The notes below the pieces were generated by a model, which saw only the letters and a list, made by a program, of their open reading frames with translations, was not told where the DNA came from and did not search any database. A program made the translations under genes and the position numbers. Below are positions 40,548 through 49,054 of a stretch of DNA of 64,000 nucleotides, one piece after another (positions within the stretch are counted from its first letter, which is position 1; each line of letters starts with the position of its first letter). The stretch covers positions 3,410,001-3,474,000 of the forward strand of contig OY781093.1 in the NCBI GenBank assembly GCA_963676355.1. The letters run 5' to 3'. This stretch comes from JAGLOK01 sp963676355 (lineage in GTDB: Bacteria > Bacillota > Clostridia > Christensenellales > UMGS416).

Positions 40548-41882
40548 TCATTCCTGCCTTAACACATTCTTATTTGAAACCGTATCCACTATAACATAAA
40601 CTGCAAAGTATATAAACACGATGACACTTACTCCCGAAAACAATCTAAATGTTATATCTTTTCCACCGAACAAATCAAAAAGGATTATACTTTGATTTAT
40701 TACCCCAAGCAAAGAGTACAAAATATAAGCAATCAAAGCATGCTTATTCTTAGTGAAAATATATGAAATGCCAATAAGCGCAGCAACGGACAATACATAT
40801 CTTTCATGCATGGAAACTCCAAGAGTAAACACCGCTGCCATGCAAAATGCCGAAAGCAGAAAGATATTCCTTCTCTTCTTGTCTTTCAGAACCAAAAATA
40901 CACATGCCGCACAAATAATCCCAATAAATATATATCCCCATGTTTTGTAATCAGCAAACAAGAAGCTATTAGTATACGGCTTGAAACTACCTCCGTGAAG
41001 GCCAAACAAATTAAACGCAGAAGCTGTGTTTACAGGGTGCTCGCTTGATATATGCGTGAAGAATTCCACAATCCATAAATCAGTAAACTTCTCTTTAAAC
41101 GGCAAAGCAGCTATAAAAAACACTCCTACTGAAATTATGACAGCCGGAATTATTTTTTTTATATGCTTTTTTCTTTTATCTTTATCAAACATAGGCAAAA
41201 TTGCAAACATCCCGAATATCGGTGCAAAAAATATCATCTGTGGTTTTACTAAGCAACCTAATGTGTACATAATCACAGCAAAAGCATACTTTTCAAACTT
41301 GAGAAAATAAAACGAAACAACTGCAATTAAAATCATCAGCATATCCATCTGACCCCACATGGAAGCATTTATTATAAATGCTGGGTTAAACGCTATAGCT
41401 ATCATAATAAATAAAGAGTTGATACCCCATCCTTCTTTTTTTGCCCATTTGTATCCTATATATGAAATGCATAACGATGCCAAAATTGACGGCATCTTCA
41501 TTGTGAGCAGGGCGGCCAAATAGTGGTCGCCTAATCCAAACAGGCGCAAGAACCATTGTATAGCTGCAAGTATATAAAGCCCTATCGGTGGATATTCTGT
41601 CATAAATCCTTTAAGTCCGTCGTCAAGCAACATTTTTGACCACATCAGAAAAACATCAAAGTCTTTAACAAACTTTTCAACTCCCATATATCCAATTATA
41701 GAAATCATATAAACAGAAAAGCCAATGGCTAAGACAATCCATACAAAAACTTTTTCTTTTTGTTCTAAAAATGCTTTTATTTTAATAAACCTGTTTTCAA
41801 AAAGAATCACAGCGGCCGACATAAGCACCAGTGCCGTACACCCAGCAATTAATATATAGCAACGAATTATATGAAATGACAT
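40548..41882 (-). CDS. Polytopic GT-C type glycosyltransferase (mannosyltransferase-like)
   Basis: ATG at 41882 is preferred to a GTG 12 nt upstream because TGGAGGG lies 4-5 nt before it; the protein is 444 residues. About eleven to twelve hydrophobic segments are present. Conserved-looking features are an early acidic loop with DFDVFLMWSKMLL and TEYPPIGLYILAA, ASMWGQMDMLMIL, and the VSMHERYVL motif, all usual in GT87/PMT-like lipid-linked sugar transferases. It probably adds a sugar from a polyprenyl-phosphate donor to an envelope glycan or protein. Acceptor unknown. First gene of the operon continuing into cysQ. Confidence 0.8.
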   Translation of the reverse strand: MSFHIIRCYILIAGCTALVLMSAAVILFENRFIKIKAFLEQKEKVFVWIVLAIGFSVYMISIIGYMGVEKFVKDFDVFLMWSKMLLDDGLKGFMTEYPPIGLYILAAIQWFLRLFGLGDHYLAALLTMKMPSILASLCISYIGYKWAKKEGWGINSLFIMIAIAFNPAFIINASMWGQMDMLMILIAVVSFYFLKFEKYAFAVIMYTLGCLVKPQMIFFAPIFGMFAILPMFDKDKRKKHIKKIIPAVIISVGVFFIAALPFKEKFTDLWIVEFFTHISSEHPVNTASAFNLFGLHGGSFKPYTNSFLFADYKTWGYIFIGIICAACVFLVLKDKKRRNIFLLSAFCMAAVFTLGVSMHERYVLSVAALIGISYIFTKNKHALIAYILYSLLGVINQSIILFDLFGGKDITFRLFSGVSVIVFIYFAVYVIVDTVSNKNVLRQE

Positions 41883-41950
41883 GTTTCCCTCCACTGTTTG
41901 AGATTATACCACAGACTATATGCCAATAATATACAAAGATATCACATTAA

Positions 41951-41989
41951 ATAAAAAATCTACCGTTAAATAATTTAACGATAGATTTT
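41951..41989 (-). terminator. Terminator of the pfkB-type gene
   Basis: A 17-bp stem with one mismatch (AAAATCTA.CGTTAAAT) at 41955-41989, a very short loop, and a six-T run in the minus direction. Confidence 0.82.
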
Positions 41990-42023
41990 ATAGTTACTTG
42001 CAGTTTTGAATTTTACACATATA

Positions 42024-42962
42024 TCAGATGTTAACCTTTGTAATCTCCACTTTATCAACAAGGTTCTCGTATATATCCTTATTTATAAGCTCACTGTTTG
42101 TGCACGAAACCGCCGCACACCCTGCCGCCACAGCCCTTTTTAAAATATTTTCTGCATTATCGCCGTTTTCTATAGCAATAAGAGAAGATGACAACAGACT
42201 ATCGCCTGCTCCAACAGTGTTTATTACATCCACCTTTGGTGTTTTAGCATAAATAGCACCATCCTTTGAGGATATCATCGCGCCTTCTGCTCCCATTGAT
42301 ATAATCACATATTCAATACCACTCTCATTGAGTTTCATTCCCTCTCGAGCAACATCTTCTATACTGGAAAGCTTCTTTTTGCAATGCATTTCAATTTCAT
42401 ATTTATTAGGCTTAATAACGTAAGGTTTTTGCAAAATCCCATTTTCAAAAGCTTCTCCCTCTGCGTCAAGCACAATCTTGCATTCAGGGGCTATTAGCTT
42501 TATCTTTGCCATAATCTCTCCATAAAGAGCGCTGTCGCATCCTTTTGGCATAGATCCAGTTAACACAAAAAAGTCGCTTTTTTTAGCCGCATCAACAGAC
42601 ATTTTGATAATCTGCTCTATCTGATCCGGCGTAACCTGCGCACCTTTTTCGTTTATCTCTGTTATAACATTATCCTGCATGTTGTTAAGTTTAGTGTTTA
42701 CCCTAATAGAATCAAATACACCAAGTACTTCACAGCCAATATTATGCTTTGAAAGTCGTTCTTTTACAGGATCATTTTCTTTTGCCCCAAACATAAGAAG
42801 AGCAGAATCTCCTCCCAGTTTGTTTATCGCAAGAGCCACATTGGCTCCTTTTCCCGAGGGGATGTTTTCCACCTCAACTATTCTGTTCATCTCACCATAA
42901 AGGAATCCGTCAATAAAAACAGTTCTGTCAATGCAAGGATTCAGCATAAGTGCAGTAATCAT
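42024..42962 (-). CDS. fruK: PfkB-family kinase, 1-phosphofructokinase type
   Basis: Translation starts at the ATG at 42962 with AAAGGTGAG upstream (312 residues). Ribokinase-fold features: N-terminal TLNPCIDRTV-like start (ALMLNPCIDRTVFIDG), GKGANVALAINKLGG (about residues 35-49), and the C-terminal PfkB signature VINTVGAGDSLLSSS with the catalytic Asp. These match FruK/LacC proteins that phosphorylate fructose 1-phosphate or tagatose 6-phosphate. No PTS or fructose regulator gene is adjacent, so the substrate is not certain. Three DnaA boxes cover its promoter region. Confidence 0.88.
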   Translation of the reverse strand: MITALMLNPCIDRTVFIDGFLYGEMNRIVEVENIPSGKGANVALAINKLGGDSALLMFGAKENDPVKERLSKHNIGCEVLGVFDSIRVNTKLNNMQDNVITEINEKGAQVTPDQIEQIIKMSVDAAKKSDFFVLTGSMPKGCDSALYGEIMAKIKLIAPECKIVLDAEGEAFENGILQKPYVIKPNKYEIEMHCKKKLSSIEDVAREGMKLNESGIEYVIISMGAEGAMISSKDGAIYAKTPKVDVINTVGAGDSLLSSSLIAIENGDNAENILKRAVAAGCAAVSCTNSELINKDIYENLVDKVEITKVNI

Positions 42963-42976
42963 AATTCTCACCTTTC

Positions 42977-43016
42977 TGTGGATAACCCTGTGGATAACAG
43001 ACAATTTTGTGGATAA
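42977..43016 (-). promoter_or_regulatory. Cluster of three perfect DnaA boxes over the pfkB promoter region
   Basis: TGTGGATAA (complement of TTATCCACA) occurs at 42977-42985, 42989-42997 and 43008-43016; a one-mismatch copy is at 43050-43058. Box 1 abuts the SD of the pfkB-type gene. A possible promoter (minus strand -35 TTGAGT at 43017-43022, -10 TGTTAT at 42994-42999) would have one box in its spacer and one on its -10. Confidence 0.85.
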
Positions 43017-43058
43017 ACTCAAATCTTGCCTGTTTATTAAGGTTAATATTTTGGATAA

Positions 43059-43273
43059 TTCCCCGACTGACCTGGTCTTTGACCCCACACTCGCCGTCTG
43101 GAAGTATTGCTCAGAGCAATGCTCTTCACGCCTCTTCTCTCGCAGTCACTATGCTGCGGACGGACTTACCTCTAAACCGCGCCATGCTCATCGCCATTTG
43201 AATTTTTTTGAAGCGACTTACGTGGGTCGTTTTGTCCGCGACTGACATCGACTTTCAACCACAGCTCGGGGAA
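43059..43273. ncRNA. G+C-rich folded island, candidate structured RNA or dispersed element
   Basis: The ends form an 8-bp inverted repeat (TTCCCCGA at 43059-43066, TCGGGGAA at 43266-43273). Inside are hairpins ATTGCTC-A-GAGCAAT (43106-43120), AGAGC-AAT-GCTCT overlapping it, CGCAG/CTGCG (43141-43158), GGTC-TTT-GACC (43074-43084) and a longer pairing GCGGAC (43156-43161) with GTCCGC (43234-43239). By hand count about 52% G+C over 43061-43260, well above the A+T-rich flanks. Frames through it have no SD and no known domain. The strand and function are not known; I did not recognise it as a named RNA family. Confidence 0.4.
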
Positions 43274-43279
43274 AATCAA

Positions 43280-44056
43280 TTATACAACAGCTGTGCTTTT
43301 TATTCTATAAACATTTTTACTTTTATCTCCGCAGGCAGCAGCTACATATACTTTTTTTGCTCCTGCTTTCATTAAGAGCTCAGAACATATATGCAAAGTA
43401 GCCCCCGTCGTTGAAACATCATCCACTATTAATATGCATTTATCTCTAACATTTTTATTGCCAACAGCGAAATTCTGTTTCACATGCGCCATCCTATCTA
43501 TGCCTTTAAGCAAAGACATGGATTTTGTATAGCGAACTCGCCTTATAATCTGTCCCATATATCTTTTGTCTGAAAAGTCAGCGATTTTTCGGGCTATCAG
43601 TGCAGGAGGATTGTATCCTTTTCCTATAACTTTTAAAAAGTGCGAAGGAACAGATGTGACCACGTCAATTTCTTCAGTGTATTTTTTTACTTTCTCATAT
43701 ATCTCTGAAGCAAAAAACTCAGAATAGCCAAGCATATTTTCAAACTTGAAATCTTTCATCATCTGAAGTGCCACGCCTTCGTAAAAAAGCGCAATTGTTC
43801 CTCTATAATACGGGCGTTCCTTCTTTGCACATTGCACGCACAATCCTTCTATCTCTATGCTTCTGCCGCACTTTTGACACAATATTCCCTCATGCCTTTT
43901 AATCTTAGCAGAACATTCGTCGCAGATGACCTCACCTGCACTTTTACACACAATGCATTCTTTTTCTTCGGGAAAAAGCAACCTAAAAATCGCGCCAAAT
44001 ATATATTTTATGCCGGAAACAAATTTCATTGTGATATTGTTCTTATTTAAGCTCAT
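43280..44056 (-). CDS. comF: ComF-family phosphoribosyltransferase-like protein
   Basis: 258 residues from the ATG at 44056. An N-terminal zinc finger region has CIVCKSAGEVICDEC and CQKCGRSIEIEGLCVQC. The C-terminal phosphoribosyltransferase fold has the PRPP loop CILIVDDVSTTGAT (about residues 206-219). ComF supports DNA uptake in competent bacteria, but homologues occur widely and the enzymatic role is unsettled. It overlaps the end of recD2 by 14 bases, so it is translated as part of the metK-recD2-comF unit. The SD is weak (AGGGC). Confidence 0.88.
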   Translation of the reverse strand: MSLNKNNITMKFVSGIKYIFGAIFRLLFPEEKECIVCKSAGEVICDECSAKIKRHEGILCQKCGRSIEIEGLCVQCAKKERPYYRGTIALFYEGVALQMMKDFKFENMLGYSEFFASEIYEKVKKYTEEIDVVTSVPSHFLKVIGKGYNPPALIARKIADFSDKRYMGQIIRRVRYTKSMSLLKGIDRMAHVKQNFAVGNKNVRDKCILIVDDVSTTGATLHICSELLMKAGAKKVYVAAACGDKSKNVYRIKSTAVV

Positions 44057-46241
44057 GCGCAAGCCCTGTATATCTTATAACCGATGATTTGCTTTTAGAC
44101 ATCCTGTCCATCATATTTTTATCGCCTATTATAAGCACCATCTTCTTTGCGCGTGTAACCGCTGTATAAAGAATGTTTCTGGAAATAAACACAGGAGGTA
44201 TGGACAAAATAGGAAGCACCACAACATCAAATTCGCATCCCTGCGCTTTATGTATGGTTACAGCATATGCAAGCATAAGCTCCCCCAAAATCTCCTTTGT
44301 ATATTCACACTCCTTACCGTCATCAAATTTAACTGTAAGCAGAGAATTTTCTTCATCAATACGTTCCACAAAGCCGATATCGCCGTTAAAAACACCCTCT
44401 CCATATGTGTCAGAAAAACCACGAGCACCTTTTTTCCATTCAAGAGTATAGTTGTTTTTTGTCTGCATCACTTTATCACCCACTCTGAATAAAGCATTGC
44501 TTGCCTTTATCTCTTGCTTACCCAAATCAGGCGGATTAAATGCTTCTTGGAGTTTTTCATTCAGATTGTTTACACCTAGCAATCCTTTTTTAACAGGCGA
44601 TAATATCTGAATGTCAAATGGTTTGATTCCGAGATAATTCGGTATCCGCTCTCCTGCAGTTTCAATCAGTGTTTTGAGTGCGCTTTCGGCATTGTTTTTT
44701 GCTGTAAATAAAAAGTCTGATTTATTATCAATCTCAGGCGGTTTGCCGTGATTTATCCTGTGTGCATTCATTATTATCCGGCTTTTTTGTGCCTGTCTGA
44801 ATATTTCTGTAAGCCTCGACACTTTAACTGCACCCGATGATATGATGTCATGCAATACATTCCCCGGGCCAACTGATGGAAGCTGGTCAGCATCGCCAAC
44901 CATTATGAGCCTCGTTCCCTTTTTTATAGCTCGCAAAAGATGCTGCATCAAAAAGATATCCACCATAGACATCTCGTCCACAATAACTGCGCCATACTTC
45001 AAAGGATTCTCTTCATTTCTGCCAAAAGACAAAGGTGCTCCTTCTCCACTATATCCATATTCCAACAGTCTGTGAATTGTGTTTGCTTCCTGCCCCGTGG
45101 TTTCACTCATCCTCTTTGCTGCTCTGCCTGTGGGCGCCGCCAAAGCAACTTTAATTCCTGCGTGCACCATAGCACTTATCATGCAATTTATTGCCGTTGT
45201 TTTTCCCGTTCCGGGACCACCTGTTATAACTATAGCGCCGTGTGTCAGCGACTGAACTACAGCATCCTTTTGTTCAGATGTAAGCTCTATACCACTGAAT
45301 CTTGCAGCTCTTTGAACTGCTTCATCTATATCATAATCATAAAATTTTATTTTAGCTTCTTTTATCTCTTTAAGCCTTTTTGCCGTCTCACATTCCGCTT
45401 TATAAAAAGAGGGAAGATATATATACTTATTCTCTTGCCTTTTAATAACCACTACATCCCGCAAAAGCGCCATCTTTGAAACAGTTTTTCTTATTGTCTC
45501 TTCATCTTCTTCAAGAAGACTTACACAGCGAGCATAAAAAGATTCCAGAAGCAAACAGCAGTGTCCATCTTGAGATGCCGCCTCACCCAGCACGTGCTTT
45601 GCACCTGCCTTTATTCGCTCTTCAGAATTGTGTGTTATACCTGCTTGGCGAGCTATTTTATCTGCGGTTAAAAATCCCACACCTTCTATATCGTTTGAAA
45701 GAAGATACGGATTTTGTTCGACTACTTCTTGTGTTTTATTTTTATAAAATTTTACTATCTTATGTGCTAAGTTCACTGATATGTCGTATTTTAAAAGATA
45801 GCTCATCTTCTCCTGAATTTCATAAAGATCATTATAGTTCTTGGCAATGGCCTCGGCTTTTGATCCTCCAATGCCCTCCACCTGTCGTAATTTTTCAGGA
45901 TTATATCGAATAATATCCAGTGAATCCATGCCAAACTTTTCAACAATATGTCGCGCCGTAACCGGACCTATTCCCTTGATAACACCAGAAGCCAAGTAGC
46001 GTATTAGCCCAATTTTTGAATCCAGAGCCAGTTTTTTAATCTCTTTTACAGAAAACTGTCTGCCATATGATGAATGATCCGTCCAAAAACCGCATACTTC
46101 AATACGCTCCCCCTCACTTATGGGGGGGAGCGTTCCTGTAGCTGTAGCCATTTCACCGTCTATTTCAAAGTCGAAAACCGTATATCCGTTTTCCTCATTT
46201 CTATAGACTATATTTTCAACTGTAGTCGAATATTTCTCCAT
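44043..46241 (-). CDS. recD2: RecD2-type ATP-dependent DNA helicase
   Basis: The 732-residue SF1B helicase has the RecD2 N-terminal region (residues 1-320) with helix-hairpin-helix motifs (GIGPVTARHIVEKFG, VEGIGGSKAEAIAK). The helicase core has Walker A ITGGPGTGKTTAINCMI (about 340-356), VDEMSMVD, MVGDADQLPSVGPG, and the C-terminal VTIHKAQGCEFDVVVLP and TAVTRAKKMVLI. RecD2 acts in repair without RecBC. The ATG overlaps the metK stop codon by one base (TAATG), so the two are translationally coupled. Confidence 0.94.
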   Translation of the reverse strand: MEKYSTTVENIVYRNEENGYTVFDFEIDGEMATATGTLPPISEGERIEVCGFWTDHSSYGRQFSVKEIKKLALDSKIGLIRYLASGVIKGIGPVTARHIVEKFGMDSLDIIRYNPEKLRQVEGIGGSKAEAIAKNYNDLYEIQEKMSYLLKYDISVNLAHKIVKFYKNKTQEVVEQNPYLLSNDIEGVGFLTADKIARQAGITHNSEERIKAGAKHVLGEAASQDGHCCLLLESFYARCVSLLEEDEETIRKTVSKMALLRDVVVIKRQENKYIYLPSFYKAECETAKRLKEIKEAKIKFYDYDIDEAVQRAARFSGIELTSEQKDAVVQSLTHGAIVITGGPGTGKTTAINCMISAMVHAGIKVALAAPTGRAAKRMSETTGQEANTIHRLLEYGYSGEGAPLSFGRNEENPLKYGAVIVDEMSMVDIFLMQHLLRAIKKGTRLIMVGDADQLPSVGPGNVLHDIISSGAVKVSRLTEIFRQAQKSRIIMNAHRINHGKPPEIDNKSDFLFTAKNNAESALKTLIETAGERIPNYLGIKPFDIQILSPVKKGLLGVNNLNEKLQEAFNPPDLGKQEIKASNALFRVGDKVMQTKNNYTLEWKKGARGFSDTYGEGVFNGDIGFVERIDEENSLLTVKFDDGKECEYTKEILGELMLAYAVTIHKAQGCEFDVVVLPILSIPPVFISRNILYTAVTRAKKMVLIIGDKNMMDRMSKSKSSVIRYTGLAHELK

Positions 46242-47425
46242 TATGCCTTTATTGCTTTTTTAAATTCCTCAAGCTTGTTTAGTTCTTCCCAAGGCAGGTT
46301 TAAGTCCTCACGCCCGAAGTGTCCGTAGCTTGCTGTTTGTTTATAAATTGGTCGGCGAAGTTCAAGTTCGCTTATAATTTTTGATGGACGAAGGTCAAAA
46401 ACGTCATTTATTGCCGTTATTATCTCCTTGTCGCTCGCTTTTCCAGTGCCAAAAGTTTCAACCATGATGGACACTGGGTGTGCAACACCAATAGCATATG
46501 CTAGTTCTATCTCACATTTTTCAGCAACACCGGATGCCACCACATGCTTTGCTACCCAGCGCGCAGCATAAGCTGCAGAGCGGTCAACCTTTGTGGGATC
46601 TTTACCCGAAAATGCACCACCGCCGTGACGTGAATATCCGCCATAGGTGTCAACTATAATCTTTCTGCCCGTAAGCCCCGCATCGCCCATAGGTCCGCCG
46701 ATTACGAATCTTCCGGTCGCGTTTATTAGATATTTTATGTCACTTGTGTCCAAATCCTTGGGTAAACTAGGTTTTACGACATATTCTATAATGTCACTTT
46801 CAATCTGTGAATGTGAAATATCAGGATGATGCTGAGTTGCAACCACAACTGTGTCAATCGCCACAGGCTTATCGCCCTCATAGCGCACTGTGACCTGTGT
46901 TTTTCCGTCAGGTCTCAAATAGTCAACAATGTCCTGCTTACGAACTTCCGACAGTTTTTTAGACATCTTATGCGCCAGGTGTATAGGCATAGGCATGAGT
47001 GCATCCGTTTCCTTGCACGCAAAGCCAAACATCATTCCCTGATCACCAGCTCCCGTATCATTCTCGTTCTCTGTTTCACTTCTGGTCTCAATAGCGTTAT
47101 CTACGCCCATCGCAATATCTTTTGACTGCTCATTAATGCTGGTTAAAACCGAGCAAGTGTTTCCGTCAAATCCATACTTTGCGCGGTCATAGCCTATGTC
47201 TATAACAGTCTCTCGCACAATCTTGGGTATATCAACATAGCAATCTGTGCTTATCTCCCCCATCACCACAACAAGCCCTGTGCTTGTCGCCGTCTCACAA
47301 GCCACACGGCTAAGCGGATCTTCCGCAAATATTGCATCCAGCACCGCATCGGATATCTGGTCACACATCTTGTCGGGATGTCCCTCTGTTACTGACTCTG
47401 ATGTAAATAATCTTGTGTCTTTCAT
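46241..47425 (-). CDS. metK: S-adenosylmethionine synthetase
   Basis: 394 residues from the ATG at 47425, preceded by GGGGGAC; an in-frame TTG 12 nt upstream lacks a site. Signatures are FTSESVTEGHPDKMCDQISD, the methionine loop GAGDQGMMFGFAC (about 115-127), and GGGAFSGKDPTKVDRSAAYA (about 255-274). It makes SAM from methionine and ATP. A SAM-I riboswitch with its own terminator lies directly upstream, so expression should fall when SAM is abundant. Read-through will also control recD2 and comF. Confidence 0.97.
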   Translation of the reverse strand: MKDTRLFTSESVTEGHPDKMCDQISDAVLDAIFAEDPLSRVACETATSTGLVVVMGEISTDCYVDIPKIVRETVIDIGYDRAKYGFDGNTCSVLTSINEQSKDIAMGVDNAIETRSETENENDTGAGDQGMMFGFACKETDALMPMPIHLAHKMSKKLSEVRKQDIVDYLRPDGKTQVTVRYEGDKPVAIDTVVVATQHHPDISHSQIESDIIEYVVKPSLPKDLDTSDIKYLINATGRFVIGGPMGDAGLTGRKIIVDTYGGYSRHGGGAFSGKDPTKVDRSAAYAARWVAKHVVASGVAEKCEIELAYAIGVAHPVSIMVETFGTGKASDKEIITAINDVFDLRPSKIISELELRRPIYKQTASYGHFGREDLNLPWEELNKLEEFKKAIKA

Positions 47426-47470
47426 TTTGTCCCCCAATTTGTTTATTTAACAACCCAATTACTTGATAAT

Positions 47471-47504
47471 AAACAAAAAACCTCATTCTTTTTGGAAATG
47501 AGGT
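47471..47504 (-). terminator. Riboswitch-controlled terminator of metK
   Basis: Minus strand: stem ACCTCATT / AATGAGGT followed by a T-run. Its 5' arm (CCTCAT) can instead pair with ATGAGG of the riboswitch P1 3' strand (47515-47520), giving the usual S-box antiterminator. Confidence 0.92.
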
Positions 47505-47514
47505 AAACGCTTAT

Positions 47515-47738
47515 CCTCATCTTTCGACACTTCTGCCGTAGGAATTAGCACCTTCCCTGTATCAGCGCTTTCAGAAGTGTTGGTAGACGGCTATGAAGAT
47601 TTTTCACACGGGGCTCATATAAATAATATGTAACCAAAATGCGTAAAACCTTTAAGAGCCGGATAACGACGCTTCCGGAAGCGCTGAGGGGGTTGCCGGG
47701 TTTCATCGGGCCTATTCCCTCCACCGCTCATAATAAGG
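47515..47738 (-). promoter_or_regulatory. SAM-I (S-box) riboswitch with a large P2-P3 insertion
   Basis: The minus strand carries the S-box core: P1 (CCTTAT with ATGAGG), GGTGGAGGG, GGCCCGATGAAACCCGGCAA kink-turn region, GGTGCTAATTCC, a P4 hairpin CGGCA-GAAG-TGTCG, and AAAGATGAG. The element is about 224 nt, longer than usual, because about 124 nt sit between P2 and P3, closed by an 8-bp helix (CAGCGCTT at 47679-47686, complement, with AAGCGCTG at 47563-47570). Another 9-bp pairing, ACACTTCTG (47572-47580) with CAGAAGTGT (47527-47535), would compete with P4. SAM binding should stabilise P1 and let the terminator form. Confidence 0.95.
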
Positions 47739-47758
47739 GTTATTATATTGTATGTTTA

Positions 47759-47788
47759 ATTATATCACTCGGCAGGTGTTTTCGCCAA
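47759..47788 (-). promoter_or_regulatory. Promoter of the metK riboswitch transcript
   Basis: Minus strand: -35 TTGGCG (47783-47788), 18-bp spacer, -10 TATAAT (47759-47764). It overlaps the stop codon of the preceding gene and is placed to start the S-box leader close to its P1. Confidence 0.65.
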
Positions 47789-48334
47789 CTTTTTTTTGAG
47801 CTGCTTTATCACAAAGAGTATAGCAGTTATCCCCAAAACACCGATAATAATGTACCACATAAAATCATGTAAAAGCACGACTATAAGGCCTGCAACAAGG
47901 TTTCCCGCAAAAATTAAAGGGATACACTTTTTAATATCCATCTCAAGAAGCGATGCAACAATTGAACCTGTCCATACACCGGTTGTAGGAAGTGGTATGG
48001 CTACAAATAAAAACAGTCCTATATACCTATAATCATATATAAGCTGACCTTTATTCTTGCTTCTGCTTTCTATCCAGTTGGCAAAGCCTTTAAATGCTTT
48101 TTTAGAATACATCCATTTAATTATCGGGCGCAGCAAAAATAAAAGCGGTATAACAGGAAGGCACGAGCCAATATAAGCCAGTATAAAGCTTGTAAGTTTC
48201 GGAATGCCCCATGCAATAGCAATCGGTATCGTTCCTTTAAGTTCTATTATAGGAAGCATAGAAACCGCTACTACAAGCAACTTCTGCACGCCAATGGTCA
48301 CACTTTCGCCAAAGGCGATAATCAATTCAGTCAT
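47765..48334 (-). CDS. Small multi-drug export family (Sm_multidrug_ex) membrane protein
   Basis: The 189-residue integral membrane protein matches the COG2426-type family in length and in motifs MLPIIELKGTIPIAIAWG near the N-terminus and FVAIPLPTTGVWTGS in the middle. About four to five hydrophobic segments. The family name derives from an early annotation; its transport function is not well established and the structure suggests a DedA-like re-entrant fold. SD AAAGGAT. Transcription from this gene may run into the metK leader. Confidence 0.85.
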   Translation of the reverse strand: MTELIIAFGESVTIGVQKLLVVAVSMLPIIELKGTIPIAIAWGIPKLTSFILAYIGSCLPVIPLLFLLRPIIKWMYSKKAFKGFANWIESRSKNKGQLIYDYRYIGLFLFVAIPLPTTGVWTGSIVASLLEMDIKKCIPLIFAGNLVAGLIVVLLHDFMWYIIIGVLGITAILFVIKQLKKKLAKTPAE

Positions 48335-48362
48335 AAAATATCCTTTTGTTTAATCTTGGTTG

Positions 48363-48392
48363 ATTATAGCTTATCCATAATATGCAAGTCAA
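48363..48392 (-). promoter_or_regulatory. Promoter of the Sm_multidrug_ex gene
   Basis: Minus strand: -35 TTGACT (48387-48392), 18-bp spacer, -10 TATAAT (48363-48368). Confidence 0.62.
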
Positions 48393-48412
48393 GACAGCAC
48401 TTTATAAACAAT

Positions 48413-48441
48413 TTGCCATTTGTGCTTAGATAATTTAACAT
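48413..48441 (+). promoter_or_regulatory. Probable promoter of the nitroreductase gene
   Basis: -35 TTGCCA (48413-48418), 17-bp spacer, -10 TAACAT (48436-48441). Confidence 0.45.
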
Positions 48442-48470
48442 TATATAAAAAAGAATATTTAGGTGATAAA

Positions 48471-49037
48471 ATGAAAGAATATGAAGAAATAGTTTTCAAA
48501 GCAATTTACGAGAGAAGAAGCACAAGAAAGTTCATTGAAAACAAACCTGTTGAAAAAGAAAAAATCACAAAACTTTTACAGGCAGCCATGGCCGCACCGT
48601 CTGCGTGCAACATTCAGCCTTGGGAATTTGTCGTAGTGTCCGAACCTCATACTGTTCAAGCCATTAAAGACAGCATAGAAAAATACGGCAAATGGAACGC
48701 TCCTCTCATTATCGCAGTGTGCGGCTATACAGAGTTTATCCCTTGGGAAGGCGAAGGCTGGCAGCTGGACTGCGCGGCGGCTATCGAAAATATGCTTCTT
48801 GCGGCGGTGGCACTCGGGTTGGGTTCTGTATGGTTAGGCGGCTCCGATCCGGAAAAAATCCGTGCCATACTTAATATACCGGATAATGTGTTCCCTATGG
48901 GATTGGTTTATTTCGGATATCCAAACGAGAAACACGAACCGCGTACGCAATTTAGACAGGAAGCTATTCACTGGGAAAAATACGACAGAAGCAGAAAACA
49001 TAGGCCTGTTCCTGGAAATATCTTCGGTATGAAATGA
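48471..49037 (+). CDS. Nitroreductase family FMN-dependent oxidoreductase
   Basis: 188 residues from the ATG at 48471 (AGGTGA 7 nt upstream), the standard nitroreductase size. FMN contacts are suggested by YERRSTRKF near the N-terminus, AAPSACNIQPWEFVVV (about residues 40-55) and ALGLGSVWLGG. The C-terminus has RPVPGNIFGMK. These enzymes reduce nitro compounds, quinones or flavins with NAD(P)H; the natural substrate is unknown. Single-gene unit. Confidence 0.93.
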   Translation: MKEYEEIVFKAIYERRSTRKFIENKPVEKEKITKLLQAAMAAPSACNIQPWEFVVVSEPHTVQAIKDSIEKYGKWNAPLIIAVCGYTEFIPWEGEGWQLDCAAAIENMLLAAVALGLGSVWLGGSDPEKIRAILNIPDNVFPMGLVYFGYPNEKHEPRTQFRQEAIHWEKYDRSRKHRPVPGNIFGMK

Positions 49038-49054
49038 TTATAATTGCCTTTTAA

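Noticed and set aside
42977..43016. Main replication origin
   Set aside because: No dnaA, dnaN or other origin genes nearby and no clear unwinding region; kept only as a DnaA-box cluster.
42931..43245. 104-codon plus-strand frame across the DnaA boxes and the G+C-rich island
   Set aside because: No SD, no domain, runs over regulatory sites and through hairpins; better explained as non-coding.
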